Translations under genes and position numbers: made by a program
The notes under the pieces: model-generated
What the model saw: the letters and a program-made list of their open reading frames with translations, nothing else
What the model was told of the DNA's origin: nothing
The model's database searches: none
Part shown: positions 14,801 to 22,329 of the stretch, piece after piece
Position numbering within the stretch: position 1 is the stretch's first letter
Layout: every line of letters starts with the position of its first letter
Assembly (NCBI RefSeq): GCF_000003815.2
Contig: NC_049990.1
Span: 3,256,438 to 3,320,437 of the forward strand
DNA length: 64,000 nt
Source: Branchiostoma floridae
Lineage: Eukaryota; Chordata; Leptocardii; Amphioxiformes; Branchiostomatidae
Direction: 5' to 3'

Positions 14801-17800
14801 TGGAAAAAAAAAAATTAAAAAAAAAAAAAAAAAAAGAAAACGTGATAAGGGTCGGGGAGTGGGCCGGTTTAAGTTATTACACGTGTCGTCATGCTGCTGG
14901 AAGAATACGTGGGCAACGCGTGTTGCACCCTGCGTATACTGTTACAGTCCTGTTGGAACTTGCACGAAAATGTAGGTCGTTGGGTTTTACGGAAGAAGGA
15001 AAAAGACAAGAAAAAAGGCGCAAAATCTGCACAGACTGGGGCGCTTACATCTGCTTGACCAAGTCAGTGGTGAATACACAAGCCATACATCTGTTTTCAA
15101 TTCGTTGCAAGGCAAGAAAAATGCCAGTCGAATATGCGAGGAAGTGTCATTCAGCCATTCCTTCCTTCATTTCCTTTCTTGCTTCCTCCCTTCCTTCCTT
15201 CATTCATTCGTTCATTCATTCATTCATTCATTCCTTTATTCATTCATTAATTCATTCATTCAAGACATGACGCGGAGCTGTACTCGTGACATATAGCGCA
15301 TCCAACTAGGAGTACCCCACTATCACATTATTTTACTAGTAAGAGAGAACAGAATGTCTCTATTAGTGAAATAATGTGTTAGTACCCCACTATCACATTA
15401 TTACCTGCATGTATGCAGGTATGGTTTTGATGCTGGTGGGAACTTTTCGGTAGCCGGGGATGTAGGGCGCTGTATCTCGTGAACGGATGGTGCGAGCACG
15501 ACGATTTTTGGTACGTGGGTTGGGGGTGGTGGCCTGACACTCAGGTGTGATTTTGGGCCTCCTGGCGCTTGACCTTGACATTGAAGGTGGCATTTTTGGT
15601 GTTTTTGGGGCACTTTTGGCGCTGTGTGTCCGGAACGATACGCGCGATTGCGACGATTTTTGGTGCATGGGTGGGGGGTTGTTGCCTGTTGCCTAGGATT
15701 GACTTTGGGCCTTGTCGCGTTTGAACTTGACCCGGCAGGTCGAATTTTGTGTCCGGGAGGGGTGTTTCCGGAGTTATATCTTCTGAACGGCTGGTGCTGG
15801 CGCGATGATATTTGGCACATGTGTCGGCGGTGGCTGAATAATGCTCAATTTTGATTTTGGCGCCCTTGGTGCTTGAACTTGACATTTTAGGTTACCTTTT
15901 GTGCGGGCACGGGGCGTGCGCTGTATCTCCGGAACGCAAGGTGCCATTGTGTTGCTATTTGGTACGTGAGTTGTTGGTGGTGTCCTGGTGGTGAGGTTTG
16001 ATTTTGGGCCTCCTAGTGCTTGAACTTGATACTGTATAGGTTGACCCTGTTTTGGTGTGGTTGGGGCATCCTCCCAATACACATGTATCTGCTTGGTTCT
16101 GAAAACAGATTACGGTTGGGTGTAGAACCATCATCTGGCCTGGGGCAACCTTCAATGTATCAGGTTACTTAGTAGCACTGACAGTTTGCCAGATGACGGG
16201 AGTGTACCAGATAATATATCTGTTGGTCAGGTATAATTGGAGTTTGCTTATTACTCTTTGTGGTGTTTCTAGAGCTGTATAGTGCTGAGTTTAAAGTTCT
16301 GCTACAAGTTCCTTTACCCTGTTGGCAATTATGGTTGAACTTGAACTTAAACAGAAGAAGATGCAATTTTCTAATGTGGAGGAGAACTGTATAGAGTGTG
16401 GGCATAAGAGAAAGGTATGTGTATGATTTGTCCTGTGTTTCTTTTTGTTTCTTTGGTAATGCCATTTCCAATTCCATACTGTATACAGGTAATTTGTAGT
16501 TTTGGGCTAGTCATATTCGCTTGGTTTTTGGGCCTGCTTAATCTATAGTACAGGCAGGGTTAAGTGGTGGAGGCTTAGCTTGGTTCTGTTTTAAATTCAG
16601 TATCGTTTGTTGCATTTTGTCGCGGCAAATATATGATGAAATTCCCCTTCTAAGCAACTGCTCATTGGTTTGGGGGGATGTTTGCTGGGTGTTCGCTCTG
16701 ACTACAACAGCTTCTGAAGTTTTCAAAGCTTCCATTGCCAGCAGCTTGCCATCTATAAATGGGATTGACAAGGACATTTTTCATAGTAAATTATGCTGTT
16801 AAATTTGGCTTAGATACTACAGGAGATTTAGATTTGGGTTGGATGGATTGAATGAAAATATCATACCACCCTGGGGACTAACTGTTGCTGCTGCATCATG
16901 GGGGCCAGCACTATTCATATTGTCTAATGTCTATGGAACTACTATAAAAGTATCATTGGTCAAATTATGCAAGTAACCTTCCGATGTCAAGTGAATAACA
17001 CCCCAGAAATAAATCTTTAATGAATATCATTGGAAGAACACAAACCAAGGAGATTTAGCAGCTGCATTAGGTCAGTACATTGAAATAGGAAGATATTAGT
17101 ATATCATGTGACAGAGTAACTACATGTGCATGGGCCATCTGAGACAAAAAAAGGTAGCGTCTCAACAACTTCAAAGTACTGTGGTTGGTTACATACTTAA
17201 GAAATCCAAAATAAGTAATGTTCATCCATGTCCAAACTTACAAATTCAGAAAATGGAATTTCAGAGTCAGACTTTTGCATGGTGCACAACCAACACGGTA
17301 AAAAGCTCATTTTTCCAACCACGTACCACAGACAAAAAGGCAAAAATACACAATAGGTCTACAGAAACCCAATACATTTCATGCAGGCCTGATGTCTACG
17401 AACTCTTGTTTTACTAGTAAGATTGAACAGAATGTCTCTATTAGTGAAATAATGTGTTAGTACCCCACTATCACATTATTTTACTAGAAAGAGATATACA
17501 GAATGTCTCTATTAGTGAAATAATTACTAGAAGGAGATATACAGAATGTCTCTATTAGTGAAATAATGTGTTAGTACCCCACTAACACATTATTTTACTA
17601 GTAAGAGATATACAGAATGTCTCTGTTAGTGAAATAATGTGTTAGTACCCCACTAACACATTATTTTACTAGAAAGAGATATACAGAATGTCTCTATTAG
17701 TGAAATAATGTGTTAGTACCCCACTATCACATTATTTTACTAGAAAGAGATATACAGAATGTCTCTATTAGTGAAATAATGTGTTAGTACCCCACTATCA

Positions 17801-20800
17801 CATTATTTTACTAGAAAGAGATATACAGAATGTCTCTATTAGTAAAATAATGTGTTAGTACCCCACTAACACATTATTTTACTAGTAAGAATGGTAAGAA
17901 ATCAAATTGAATCTACTGGTAAAATAATGTGATATGACTGTGTCAACCCTTATCACAAGTGAAAGTAGTTAACACGTATTTCGACAGAAACACTTTTTGG
18001 AACTAAAATAATGTGATAAATATACCGGGCTAGTGTTGGTCTGAAAGTTTGAACCAAGGACGTTAGTCGTTATCGTTCAGATCACTTTGGATTTCAAGGC
18101 GGACGCATTCACGGCTCGGGCCCAAACACAATTTATACCAGTATCTATTCTCAGTAAATGCCGATGGGAAATGTAAACTGAAACCTAGACCTTCGAAGCA
18201 CTTTCGTCCCTTTTTTTTGCAGTGTATGTGCACCGTTAAGAAGTTTAAACAACTGCAAGTGACTGTATTGATTCCATGTCATTCCCCGTCAAGTGCAGAT
18301 TGTAAAGCGCCGATGTAAATAGCATTGTTCTCACTTTCCTCACAAATGTGTCCACAGTTTATGAGGGTTTATCATGCGATGCTGGCTTAGAAAACTGTGT
18401 TTACTAAGGCACGGGGTTCGCAAATGTACTTTGATACTTCTGAGGGGGGTGTAGGAGAAGAAATGGCAACTATGGCAAGACCTATAACCAGCACGAGGGA
18501 CTATACTTTACTTCCAACCCGCTTTGATCGTTGCCGAAACATGTTGTGGTAAAAAAGCGGTTCCTCCCTACTCACCCATCCGAAATTACAGTTGACATTC
18601 ACCCCCTGTTCAATCAGTTCCCTCACGTTCTCTAGATGTCCATCACCAGCTGCCCTCCAAAGCTCCTGACGAAAACAGCATAATTTCTTCAACATTATAC
18701 AGCAGCAATATAAGTAGTATACTGGACGGGGAAAACCTAAACACAGATGAACTTTACAGCGAACGTACAACAAAACTTCAAGCGAACGTGCAACTACATG
18801 AACAATTATTTATACAAATAAAGCGCATCCTTGTCTTAATGATAGATATATAAATTTTGTGCATTCAGTATAGGCAGAGGCTTTGGACAGGGTGATTGTA
18901 CCTGTCAATAAGAAACGTTTAACTACATTGTATTGACGGGATGTTACTGTGTAAGCGATCTTTTGTACTTTTGGCAGAATACATAAGCTGGTGAATAACG
19001 CTTCATGATCCTGTAAGATAGAAGAATTATTGACATTCCTGAGCAAGAACTAGTCTAAGAGGTCCACGACCCCTTACTATCGCCGAATGATTTTACCTTT
19101 ACAACTGGTGTATTGTGTTTGTTATTAATTATGCAAATGAGTTCCTCATCAAAATTAACAGACGAACACAATCTATATTCAGAAGACTTTTAAAAGTCGC
19201 ATTTTATCATATTTTATGCAAATGAGGATCTCATTTGCATAATTTCTGTCCAATGATGTTAACCTGTACACAACTGCCAAATGCTACAATAAAGTCTAGT
19301 CATTTACGAATGGGATTACAGCATTTTCTTATTGATTATGCAAATTAGGTCTTTATCTGCATAATAGTCATCCATCAACATTCTTCTCTTTCTCAGTTAC
19401 AAATATCACATGTTGCAGTATTTCTATAAAAGAACAAAGTGAGATGTCCTCATTAATCATGCAAATTAGATTCGATTTGCATAATTACCATCACATTGTA
19501 TTAAGCATTACATAAGCTATCTGCATATCAAAAATCATGGTGATCCGCTTATACCTTCCGGAGTTATTCTCCTTGTAAAAGTTTTTAAAATTCAGTTTTG
19601 GACTGAAGGCATTTTGCGAGACAAAATGGAAAGCTGGATGAAAACGCCTGAAAAGCGTAAAAAAACAACCGGAGACGAACCTCTGCTTGGAGAGTAACGG
19701 GATATGTTTTGGATCGATTTAGTTTACATCAGTGTGCCGCTGGAAGAGTCCATTTATGCATGCGGAGCATTTTTCTAGAATTTTATCAAAATAAGTTATT
19801 TTCAAAATACGAATAGAGTGATTGCGGAAAAGTTCCGTTGTTCATGTTTAAAGTGGCTATTTACTGGTCAATTTCGCTTGGAGGATCCTCTGGAATAGTG
19901 CATTCCAGCATGGATGGACTTTTTAAAAATCAATTTTGGAATGGAAGTGGTTTTTGGCAATACCCATTATGTATGGGCTTGCTTGCAGAAGGGTTCAATT
20001 CTTGCATAAGGGGTCAAATTAGGAAAGCTCCATTTGGACTGGGGTGGCTTGCAATAGATCACTTGTTGGCAAAAGCTTTTTTGTAATCTTTCAAGTTTGC
20101 CCTGGTGTAACCTTGGAACAGTCCACTTTTGGACGGGAAAGAAAATAGGCGAAATGTGCCGTACTTGCTTGCAAATTGTGCCTTCCTGTTCTCAATATTT
20201 GTTCTTCAAACAGACCTACAGAAAAAAAACAAATTATCGGGTGCAATAAGGTTTAATAACGCTATCTGGTAAACATGTACGTTTGTTGTGTCAATAAAGA
20301 TATTGTAATCTAAAGCCGGCAGCGGCCTTTAAAGTCCACAGACTCAGGGACACGTACACGTTACACCCCAAGCATTGTTATAACACGGATTTTGTACTAA
20401 TTCCTTTATTAATCAGGGACGATAAAATGTCCATATCATCATGACATTTCCACCATAGACTCATAGTACCTGTTATGCCCCACCGAAGAACTAAATGTTT
20501 ACATTTAGTGGCCATAAATGACCACCCTAACTATAAAACACAACACAACATCAATGTGTTAAATTCTTACCCCTTGAAGCTCCTTCTTTGACATCATGCT
20601 TGGCTTGTGCATCTTTTCAACTTTGCAGGGTATGTGCTGTCACAATTAAGAATCAAGGTAGACTTTTCTTCGGTCGGTAAGTGTTATCATACTTCCTTTT
20701 ACCTGTCCGCCATTTTGTTTTGTTTCGGTGGTTGTTTTCTAATCTTTACCTGACGTACTTGGACTGTATAAGTCTTTTCTAGGGGGTCAAAAAGTACATG

Positions 20801-21044
20801 TATATGTATACGTACATGTATATGTGTAATTGGTGTACTCCGTTCATGTCTGGTAGTGTACGAGTACGATTACTTGTAGCGCTACGTTACCTGTAACGCC
20901 CCATCGATCAACGAGTCACCGGAACGAAAATACAATACAACACACCTGTCAACGACACAACATAACACAACACAAATTGTAAGCATCAAGTTTAACTGTT
21001 ACCTCTTCAAGCTCCCTCTTTGACTTGCTTGGCTCGAACGTCAT
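306..21044 (-). CDS. Ankyrin-repeat / ZU5 / UPA-like protein, multi-exon, 3' end outside window
   Basis: Exons, 5' to 3' on the minus strand: 21044-21003 (or alternative 20612-20571), 18665-18576, 10579-10451, 10295-10197, 8890-8792, 7572-7474, 6130-6032, 4795-4697, 4599-4501, 4396-4274, 4063-3965, 3762-3664, 3284-3160, 2875-2554, 1986-1804, 1415-1108, 882-306. Every junction has AG/GT sites and the phases match, giving 897 codons without a stop. Most ankyrin exons are exactly 99 nt (33 codons, phase 0), one repeat each, with TPLH and GHVxVVELLLKAGA signatures. The exon at 2554-2875 is a ZU5 domain (LGPEGGEL, ITVPHRAV). The exons at 1804-1986 and 1108-1415 match the second ZU5-like part of ankyrin/UNC5-type proteins (VVSQLKQDKVTVS, FPEEAV). 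The 306-882 exon resembles a UPA region. Such proteins act as adaptors; a C-terminal death domain is common in the family but would lie left of position 1. The last visible donor (GTACAA at 305) implies continuation. Function beyond scaffold/adaptor is not readable. Confidence 0.82.
2060..2425 (+). mobile_element. 3' end of a non-LTR retrotransposon with TAAG-repeat tail
   Basis: Plus-strand translation of 2140-2409 gives a typical LINE ORF2 C-terminus (RRLKWLGHVLRM, then KRKRGRPKTKWRRTV), ending at TAAG repeats (GATAAGTAAGTAAGTAAG). The 5' side is truncated inside the domain. It lies antisense in the intron between exons 2554 and 1986 of the ankyrin/ZU5 gene. Clade not assigned. Confidence 0.75.
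3160..3284 (-). CDS. Linker exon after the ankyrin array
   Basis: This 125-nt exon begins like the first half of a final ankyrin repeat (NGRTPKDIAAE), then a short helix-rich linker (RIQEGRKSILKLFATVMAA) leading into ZU5. The acceptor is CTGTGTAG and the donor is GTGAG. It enters in phase 0 and leaves in phase 2; the ZU5 exon supplies the missing base of a glycine codon. This exact phase match is the main evidence that the ankyrin and ZU5 parts are one gene. Confidence 0.8.
3664..4795 (-). CDS. Five ankyrin-repeat exons (block 1)
   Basis: Exons at 4795-4697, 4599-4501, 4396-4274, 4063-3965 and 3762-3664. Four are exactly 99 nt and encode one 33-residue ankyrin repeat each. The exon at 4274-4396 is 123 nt: the helix-2 codons are duplicated as a 30-nt direct repeat (copies near 4295 and 4325, encoding VELLLKTGT then FELLLKTGT) and the N-terminal TPLH turn is lost. 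The reading frame is kept, so the exon may still be used although the repeat would fold poorly. Confidence 0.82.
4884..5915 (+). mobile_element. Degenerate non-LTR retrotransposon (RT C-terminal half plus zinc-finger tail)
   Basis: Broken plus-strand frames give an RT catalytic-box relic (IRDLLVADDTGLAAHTEQGL, YADD changed to VADD), the thumb region (FTYLGSTVSSNL, LIYASETW) and a C-terminal cysteine/histidine cluster (CAPCDRDCHSRIGQFSHSR). Several stops and frameshifts separate the pieces, so it is inactive. Its C-terminal part is included in the tandem segmental duplication and recurs at 8142-8660. Confidence 0.75.
6032..10579 (-). CDS. Five ankyrin-repeat exons (block 2), two pairs copied by segmental duplication
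   Basis: Exons at 10579-10451, 10295-10197, 8890-8792, 7572-7474 and 6130-6032. The pairs 6032-6130/8792-8890 and 7474-7572/10197-10295 are near-identical because they lie in the two copies of a ~2.4 kb tandem duplication. The 10451-10579 exon is 129 nt: a 30-nt in-frame segment (EPRWRLTSFR) is inserted between the TPLH turn and the GHVGVVE helix. All have CAG acceptors and GTAAGG-like donors and phase 0 at both ends, so they can be included or skipped without frameshift. Confidence 0.8.
6277..6391. mobile_element. Hairpin MITE, TAGCCTGGGTACCATCCT ends
   Basis: A 115-bp near-perfect palindrome: the first half (CCTGGGTACCATCCTATTTC, then CTCCTTACACTCGCTACCC) is repeated inverted around a short AT-rich loop. 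The same element recurs at 9024-9138 through the segmental duplication, and a related one with the same terminal block is at 32034-32145. Confidence 0.85.
7728..7811 (-). pseudogene. Broken ankyrin exon (left-copy partner of 10451-10579)
   Basis: This is the duplicate of the 129-nt ankyrin exon. It keeps the GHVGVVEFLLKVGA-encoding half and a donor-like site, but homology stops at about 7811 where unrelated sequence begins, so the acceptor and 5' half are missing. A one-base change relative to the intact copy also shifts the frame before the donor. It is a dead exon. Confidence 0.75.
7812..8141. mobile_element. Insertion between the segmental copies with GTACGCGCTTTGTGACC repeats
   Basis: Unrelated sequence joining the two duplication copies. 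A block reading ACGCGCTTTGTGACC occurs twice (about 7962 and 8088) and CGTACGATG/TACGACGAT blocks stand inverted, as in the termini of small DNA transposons. It contains a C13-14 homopolymer run near 8019. No coding signal. It marks the breakpoint that destroyed the left copy of the 129-nt ankyrin exon. Confidence 0.5.
8142..10540. repeat. Tandem segmental duplication, right copy
   Basis: Partner of 5429-7811. It keeps the intact 129-nt ankyrin exon at its right end, which the left copy has lost. Both ankyrin exon pairs keep splice sites and frame in both copies, so the duplication appears to have lengthened the ankyrin array. Confidence 0.85.
9024..9138. mobile_element. Hairpin MITE, duplicate of 6277-6391
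   Basis: 115-bp palindrome identical to the left copy except for one or two bases in the loop. It arose with the segmental duplication, not by independent insertion, because the flanks match as well. Confidence 0.85.
10880..11400 (+). mobile_element. CR1/Jockey-like RT fragment (C-terminal)
   Basis: Plus-strand reading of 10897-11388 gives a classic RT thumb/connection segment (ESNKMKLNPGNCKAMQVCF, LGVTFQSDLKWDTHV, LCRLRQFQLPTQDLL, VRPVLEYATP). The fingers and palm are missing and the frame decays after about 11240. It lies antisense in the long intron of the ankyrin/ZU5 gene. Confidence 0.75.
11789..11819. repeat. Short perfect inverted repeat
   Basis: CAAGGACGTTAT and its reverse complement flank a 7-nt AT-rich loop just left of the large inverted-repeat element. 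It could form a 12-bp stem. Role unknown. Confidence 0.7.
11955..12418. repeat. Left 71-bp minisatellite of the foldback element
   Basis: Seven units with period 71-73 bp; ATGTGATAG occurs at 11971, 12043, 12114, 12185, 12256, 12327 and 12400. Each unit is itself a palindrome: TAGTAAAATAATGTGATAG, a GTGGGGTAC centre, then CTAACACATTATTTCACTA, followed by a 22-bp spacer (AGAGACATTCTGTATATCTC). Confidence 0.9.
12465..12598. repeat. GAAT/GAAG microsatellite in left foldback arm
   Basis: Tetranucleotide repeat, GAAT first then GAAG. The right arm has the complementary CATT/CTTC run at about 15155-15262. Apparent long reading frames here (SFIHSFIHSF type) are translations of the repeat. Confidence 0.9.
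13504..13577. repeat. Inverted repeat at the centre of the foldback element
   Basis: TGACTGGGGGT at 13505 is mirrored by ACCCCCAGTCA at 13567 around an AT-rich loop of about 50 bp. It stands in the spacer between the large arms. Role unknown. Confidence 0.6.
13870..14842 (+). mobile_element. L1-like retrotransposon 3' fragment with poly(A) and 12-bp target duplication
   Basis: Target-site copies AAAAAGAAAACG are at 13870-13881 and 14831-14842. The uninterrupted site is preserved, inverted, in the left foldback arm near 12905, which proves the insertion. The plus strand encodes an ORF2 C-terminus from about 13886 to 14405 (KLLHNILPCGLKLNKWQIKN) with a CCHC knuckle (CTLCNEKDTYVHMFYNC). It is followed by about 400 bp of 3' UTR, AATAAA at about 14792 and an A-rich tail. 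It is 5' truncated as usual for L1-type target-primed insertion. Confidence 0.88.
15311..15402. repeat. Right 71-bp minisatellite, inner part
   Basis: One and a half units of the 71-bp repeat in the orientation opposite to 11955-12418 (GTACCCCACTATCACATTA). It is cut at 15402 by the insertion 15403-17407 and resumes at 17408. Confidence 0.88.
15403..17407. mobile_element. ~2.0 kb insertion inside the right minisatellite
   Basis: The minisatellite breaks at CACATTATT/ACCTGCATG and resumes at TTTTACTAG, so about 2005 bp were inserted within one repeat unit. The left end begins with a small palindrome (CCTGCATGTATGCAGG). It contains the ~150-bp tandem repeat at 15466-16070 and then 1.3 kb with no recognisable gene. 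No clear terminal inverted repeats; class unknown. Confidence 0.65.
15466..16070. repeat. ~150-bp degenerate tandem repeat, four units
   Basis: The landmark GGCGCTGTATCTC/GGAACG recurs at about 15466, 15619, 15770 and 15918 (steps 153, 151 and 148). Each unit has the same order: a CTGTATCTCxxGAACG box, TTTTTGGTACGTG, then GATTTTGGGCCTCCTGG. Long minus-strand frames over it are compositional. The 6895-6985 and 9635-9725 segments carry similar boxes (ATAACTCCAGAA, ATATTTGGTACGT, GATTTTGGGCTCCC). Confidence 0.8.
17408..17890. repeat. Right 71-bp minisatellite, outer part
   Basis: About seven units of the 71-bp repeat (CTCTATTAGTGAAATAATG, TGTTAGTACCCCACTA), in reverse orientation to the left array. 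One unit near 17520 is short, having lost its palindrome core (GTGAAATAATTACTAG). Confidence 0.9.
18576..18665 (-). CDS. First ankyrin exon of the ankyrin/ZU5 gene
   Basis: This 90-nt exon, phase 0 at both ends, encodes a typical opening ankyrin repeat (ELWRAAGDGHLENVRELI, then EQGVNVN). The acceptor is GTCAG at 18666 and the donor is GTGAG at 18575. Upstream it fits the 14-codon first exons at 21003 or 20571. Downstream it fits the exon at 10579, about 8 kb away across the large inverted-repeat element. Confidence 0.8.
19131..19482. promoter_or_regulatory. Cluster of six octamer motifs (ATGCAAAT/ATTTGCAT)
   Basis: Exact octamers at 19131-19138, 19216-19223, 19233-19240, 19338-19345, 19459-19466 and 19475-19482. 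Two pairs form inverted repeats about 9 bp apart (ATGCAAATGAGGATCTCATT is the core of one). The octamer is the POU/Oct binding site. The block lies in the first intron of the ankyrin/ZU5 gene, 1.1-1.5 kb downstream of exon 1b. The motifs recur every ~120 bp within a degenerate tandem repeat, so they may be a repeat property. Confidence 0.45.
20571..20612 (-). CDS. Alternative first coding exon 1b of the ankyrin/ZU5 gene
   Basis: ATG plus 13 codons (MHKPSMMSKKELQG), donor GTAAGA, 42 nt and phase 0, exactly as exon 1a. The flanks of 1a and 1b are similar over about 400 bp, including the CCGCCATTTTG block and AC-rich tracts, so promoter plus first exon were duplicated in tandem. Either exon joins the ankyrin exon at 18665 in frame. 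Confidence 0.58.
21003..21044 (-). CDS. First coding exon 1a of the ankyrin/ZU5 gene
   Basis: ATG plus 13 codons (MTFEPSKSKRELEE), then the donor GTAACA. It ends in phase 0, matching the first ankyrin exon. An upstream in-frame ATG within ATGGCGGCC (21149-21158) could extend the protein by about 40 residues. I prefer the inner ATG because the paralogous exon 1b conserves it and has a stop codon in its own upstream frame. Confidence 0.6.
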
Positions 21045-21144
21045 TTTTGAAAAAAAAGTTGTATGTCTTTCTTGTTGCCCCGAGTATGGGAAATTAAAAT
21101 AGGCATTTCCTCGATCGGGAAGGGGGTAAAGGCTCAGCCTATAT

Positions 21145-21165
21145 ATGGCCGCCATTTTGATCATT
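21145..21165 (-). promoter_or_regulatory. YY1-like ATGGCGGC motif upstream of exon 1a
   Basis: The minus strand reads CAAAATGGCGGCC about 100 bp before the exon 1a ATG. This resembles the YY1 core that often lies at or just after transcription starts. A similar ATGGCGGA stands upstream of exon 1b near 20708-20720. A promoter role is inferred from motif and position only. Confidence 0.45.
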
Positions 21166-22329
21166 TTATTTGAGTGTTTGTTATTTACTTAACCTTCACA
21201 TGACTTATTTGGACTGTTCCATTCTCTACTAGTAGGGTCAAAACGTACGCAAACGCGTAGTTTTTAGTGTACTTCTCAATACAGGTTTTTATTTTGACGC
21301 CATAATGATAGTAATGATAAAATTGCACAACACAGGTATGGCATCTATAGATAATTTAAGGCTTATCTAAATAATACAGGAGTGTATAGCATGGGACAAG
21401 CTAGCTTAAGGTTTTTTTTTTACAATCCTATGCATCGGACGAATGTCTAACGTCTGAACATTCTTTAATATATTTGCCTATGTCTGCCATGGAGGGGTTG
21501 TCATGGTTATGTGCTAATTAAAAACAGCACAACAATACCATCAAATTGACAGGATTTAGTATTGCAACTGGTGGACGGTGCTTTTCCGTGTTTCTGTTAC
21601 CCTACAATGTTTTACCCACGCTGTGGATACTCTGTAAAGATTAGCTGGCCTATCGCCCTGCGAGTCAAGACAATGCATGTGAGGACTGCCCCTTACCTGA
21701 AACTCAACACTATCAAAAATTTGTTTCCCTGATCATGAACAAAAATTGGCTTTGACCTGACTGTACTTGATTTGAGTTGAATGACATGGGACAGCTCTGT
21801 GCTGTAACACGCGTGCTGCAGAGAAAGGAAAATTCTTTGAGGTTCTATAACTCTTTTTTCACGATCAATCGCTAAGAGGCCTTCTATATTAGCGGCATAA
21901 CCACTTTTTGGCACGATACATTTCGGCTTATCTCTGTGCATGTATGTGTGCCTGTCATTCTCTCCCCCTCTCTCTCTTATTTCTCCCTCTCTCACCTCAT
22001 GACATAAACAATACGCACAACAAATTTGTTGGCTTTTGTAAGTATATTTTTCGTACACACGGCCAACACACGACCATCTTGAAAATGTAACAAAAGGTAC
22101 CAAAACAAAGCCAGTCACTTCTTTATAAGATCTACGGTTACAAGTCCAATACAGACCATAGAAGCAACAACGAAAGTAGCTGTAGTCGCAAAAGTTAGGC
22201 ACGAGGCTCCAAAGTAGGCTTATTATAGAATTCAGCTATGAATTCTGAACGCAATTATTAACGACGAATTGGTTGAGGGAGTCGTCTTGATTTAACAACA
22301 TTTCCCAACACTTTCTAGTTTACTTCAGT

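Larger units (their letters stand above)
11850..18021. mobile_element. Large inverted-repeat (foldback) element with subterminal 71-bp arrays
   Basis: The terminal 19 bp (ATTTATCACATTTATTTAG at 11850) recur inverted at 18003-18021. Inside the ends are arrays of a ~71-bp unit in opposite orientations (11955-12418; 15311-15402 plus 17408-17890). Inside those, 12419-13083 is repeated inverted at about 13700-15310. The central 13084-13700 is unique or carries a third partial copy. Two nested insertions (13882-14830 and 15403-17407) account for about 3 kb, so the original was near 3.2 kb. No transposase is visible. It resembles a non-autonomous foldback DNA transposon; flanking duplication was not found. 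It lies in the ankyrin/ZU5 intron 10580-18575. Confidence 0.7.

Noticed and set aside
12432-15296. Open frames encoding SFIHSFIHSF-type proteins
   Set aside because: They are translations of GAAT/CATT tetranucleotide repeats in the two foldback arms.
15393-16155. Several overlapping minus-strand frames rich in P, T and K
   Set aside because: They follow the ~150-bp tandem repeat, change frame from unit to unit, and have no domain or splice context.
21693-22202. 169-codon minus-strand frame upstream of the ankyrin/ZU5 first exons
   Set aside because: No recognisable domain or sequence bias. It contains CT/GA simple repeats, and splice signals linking it to a gene were not found.
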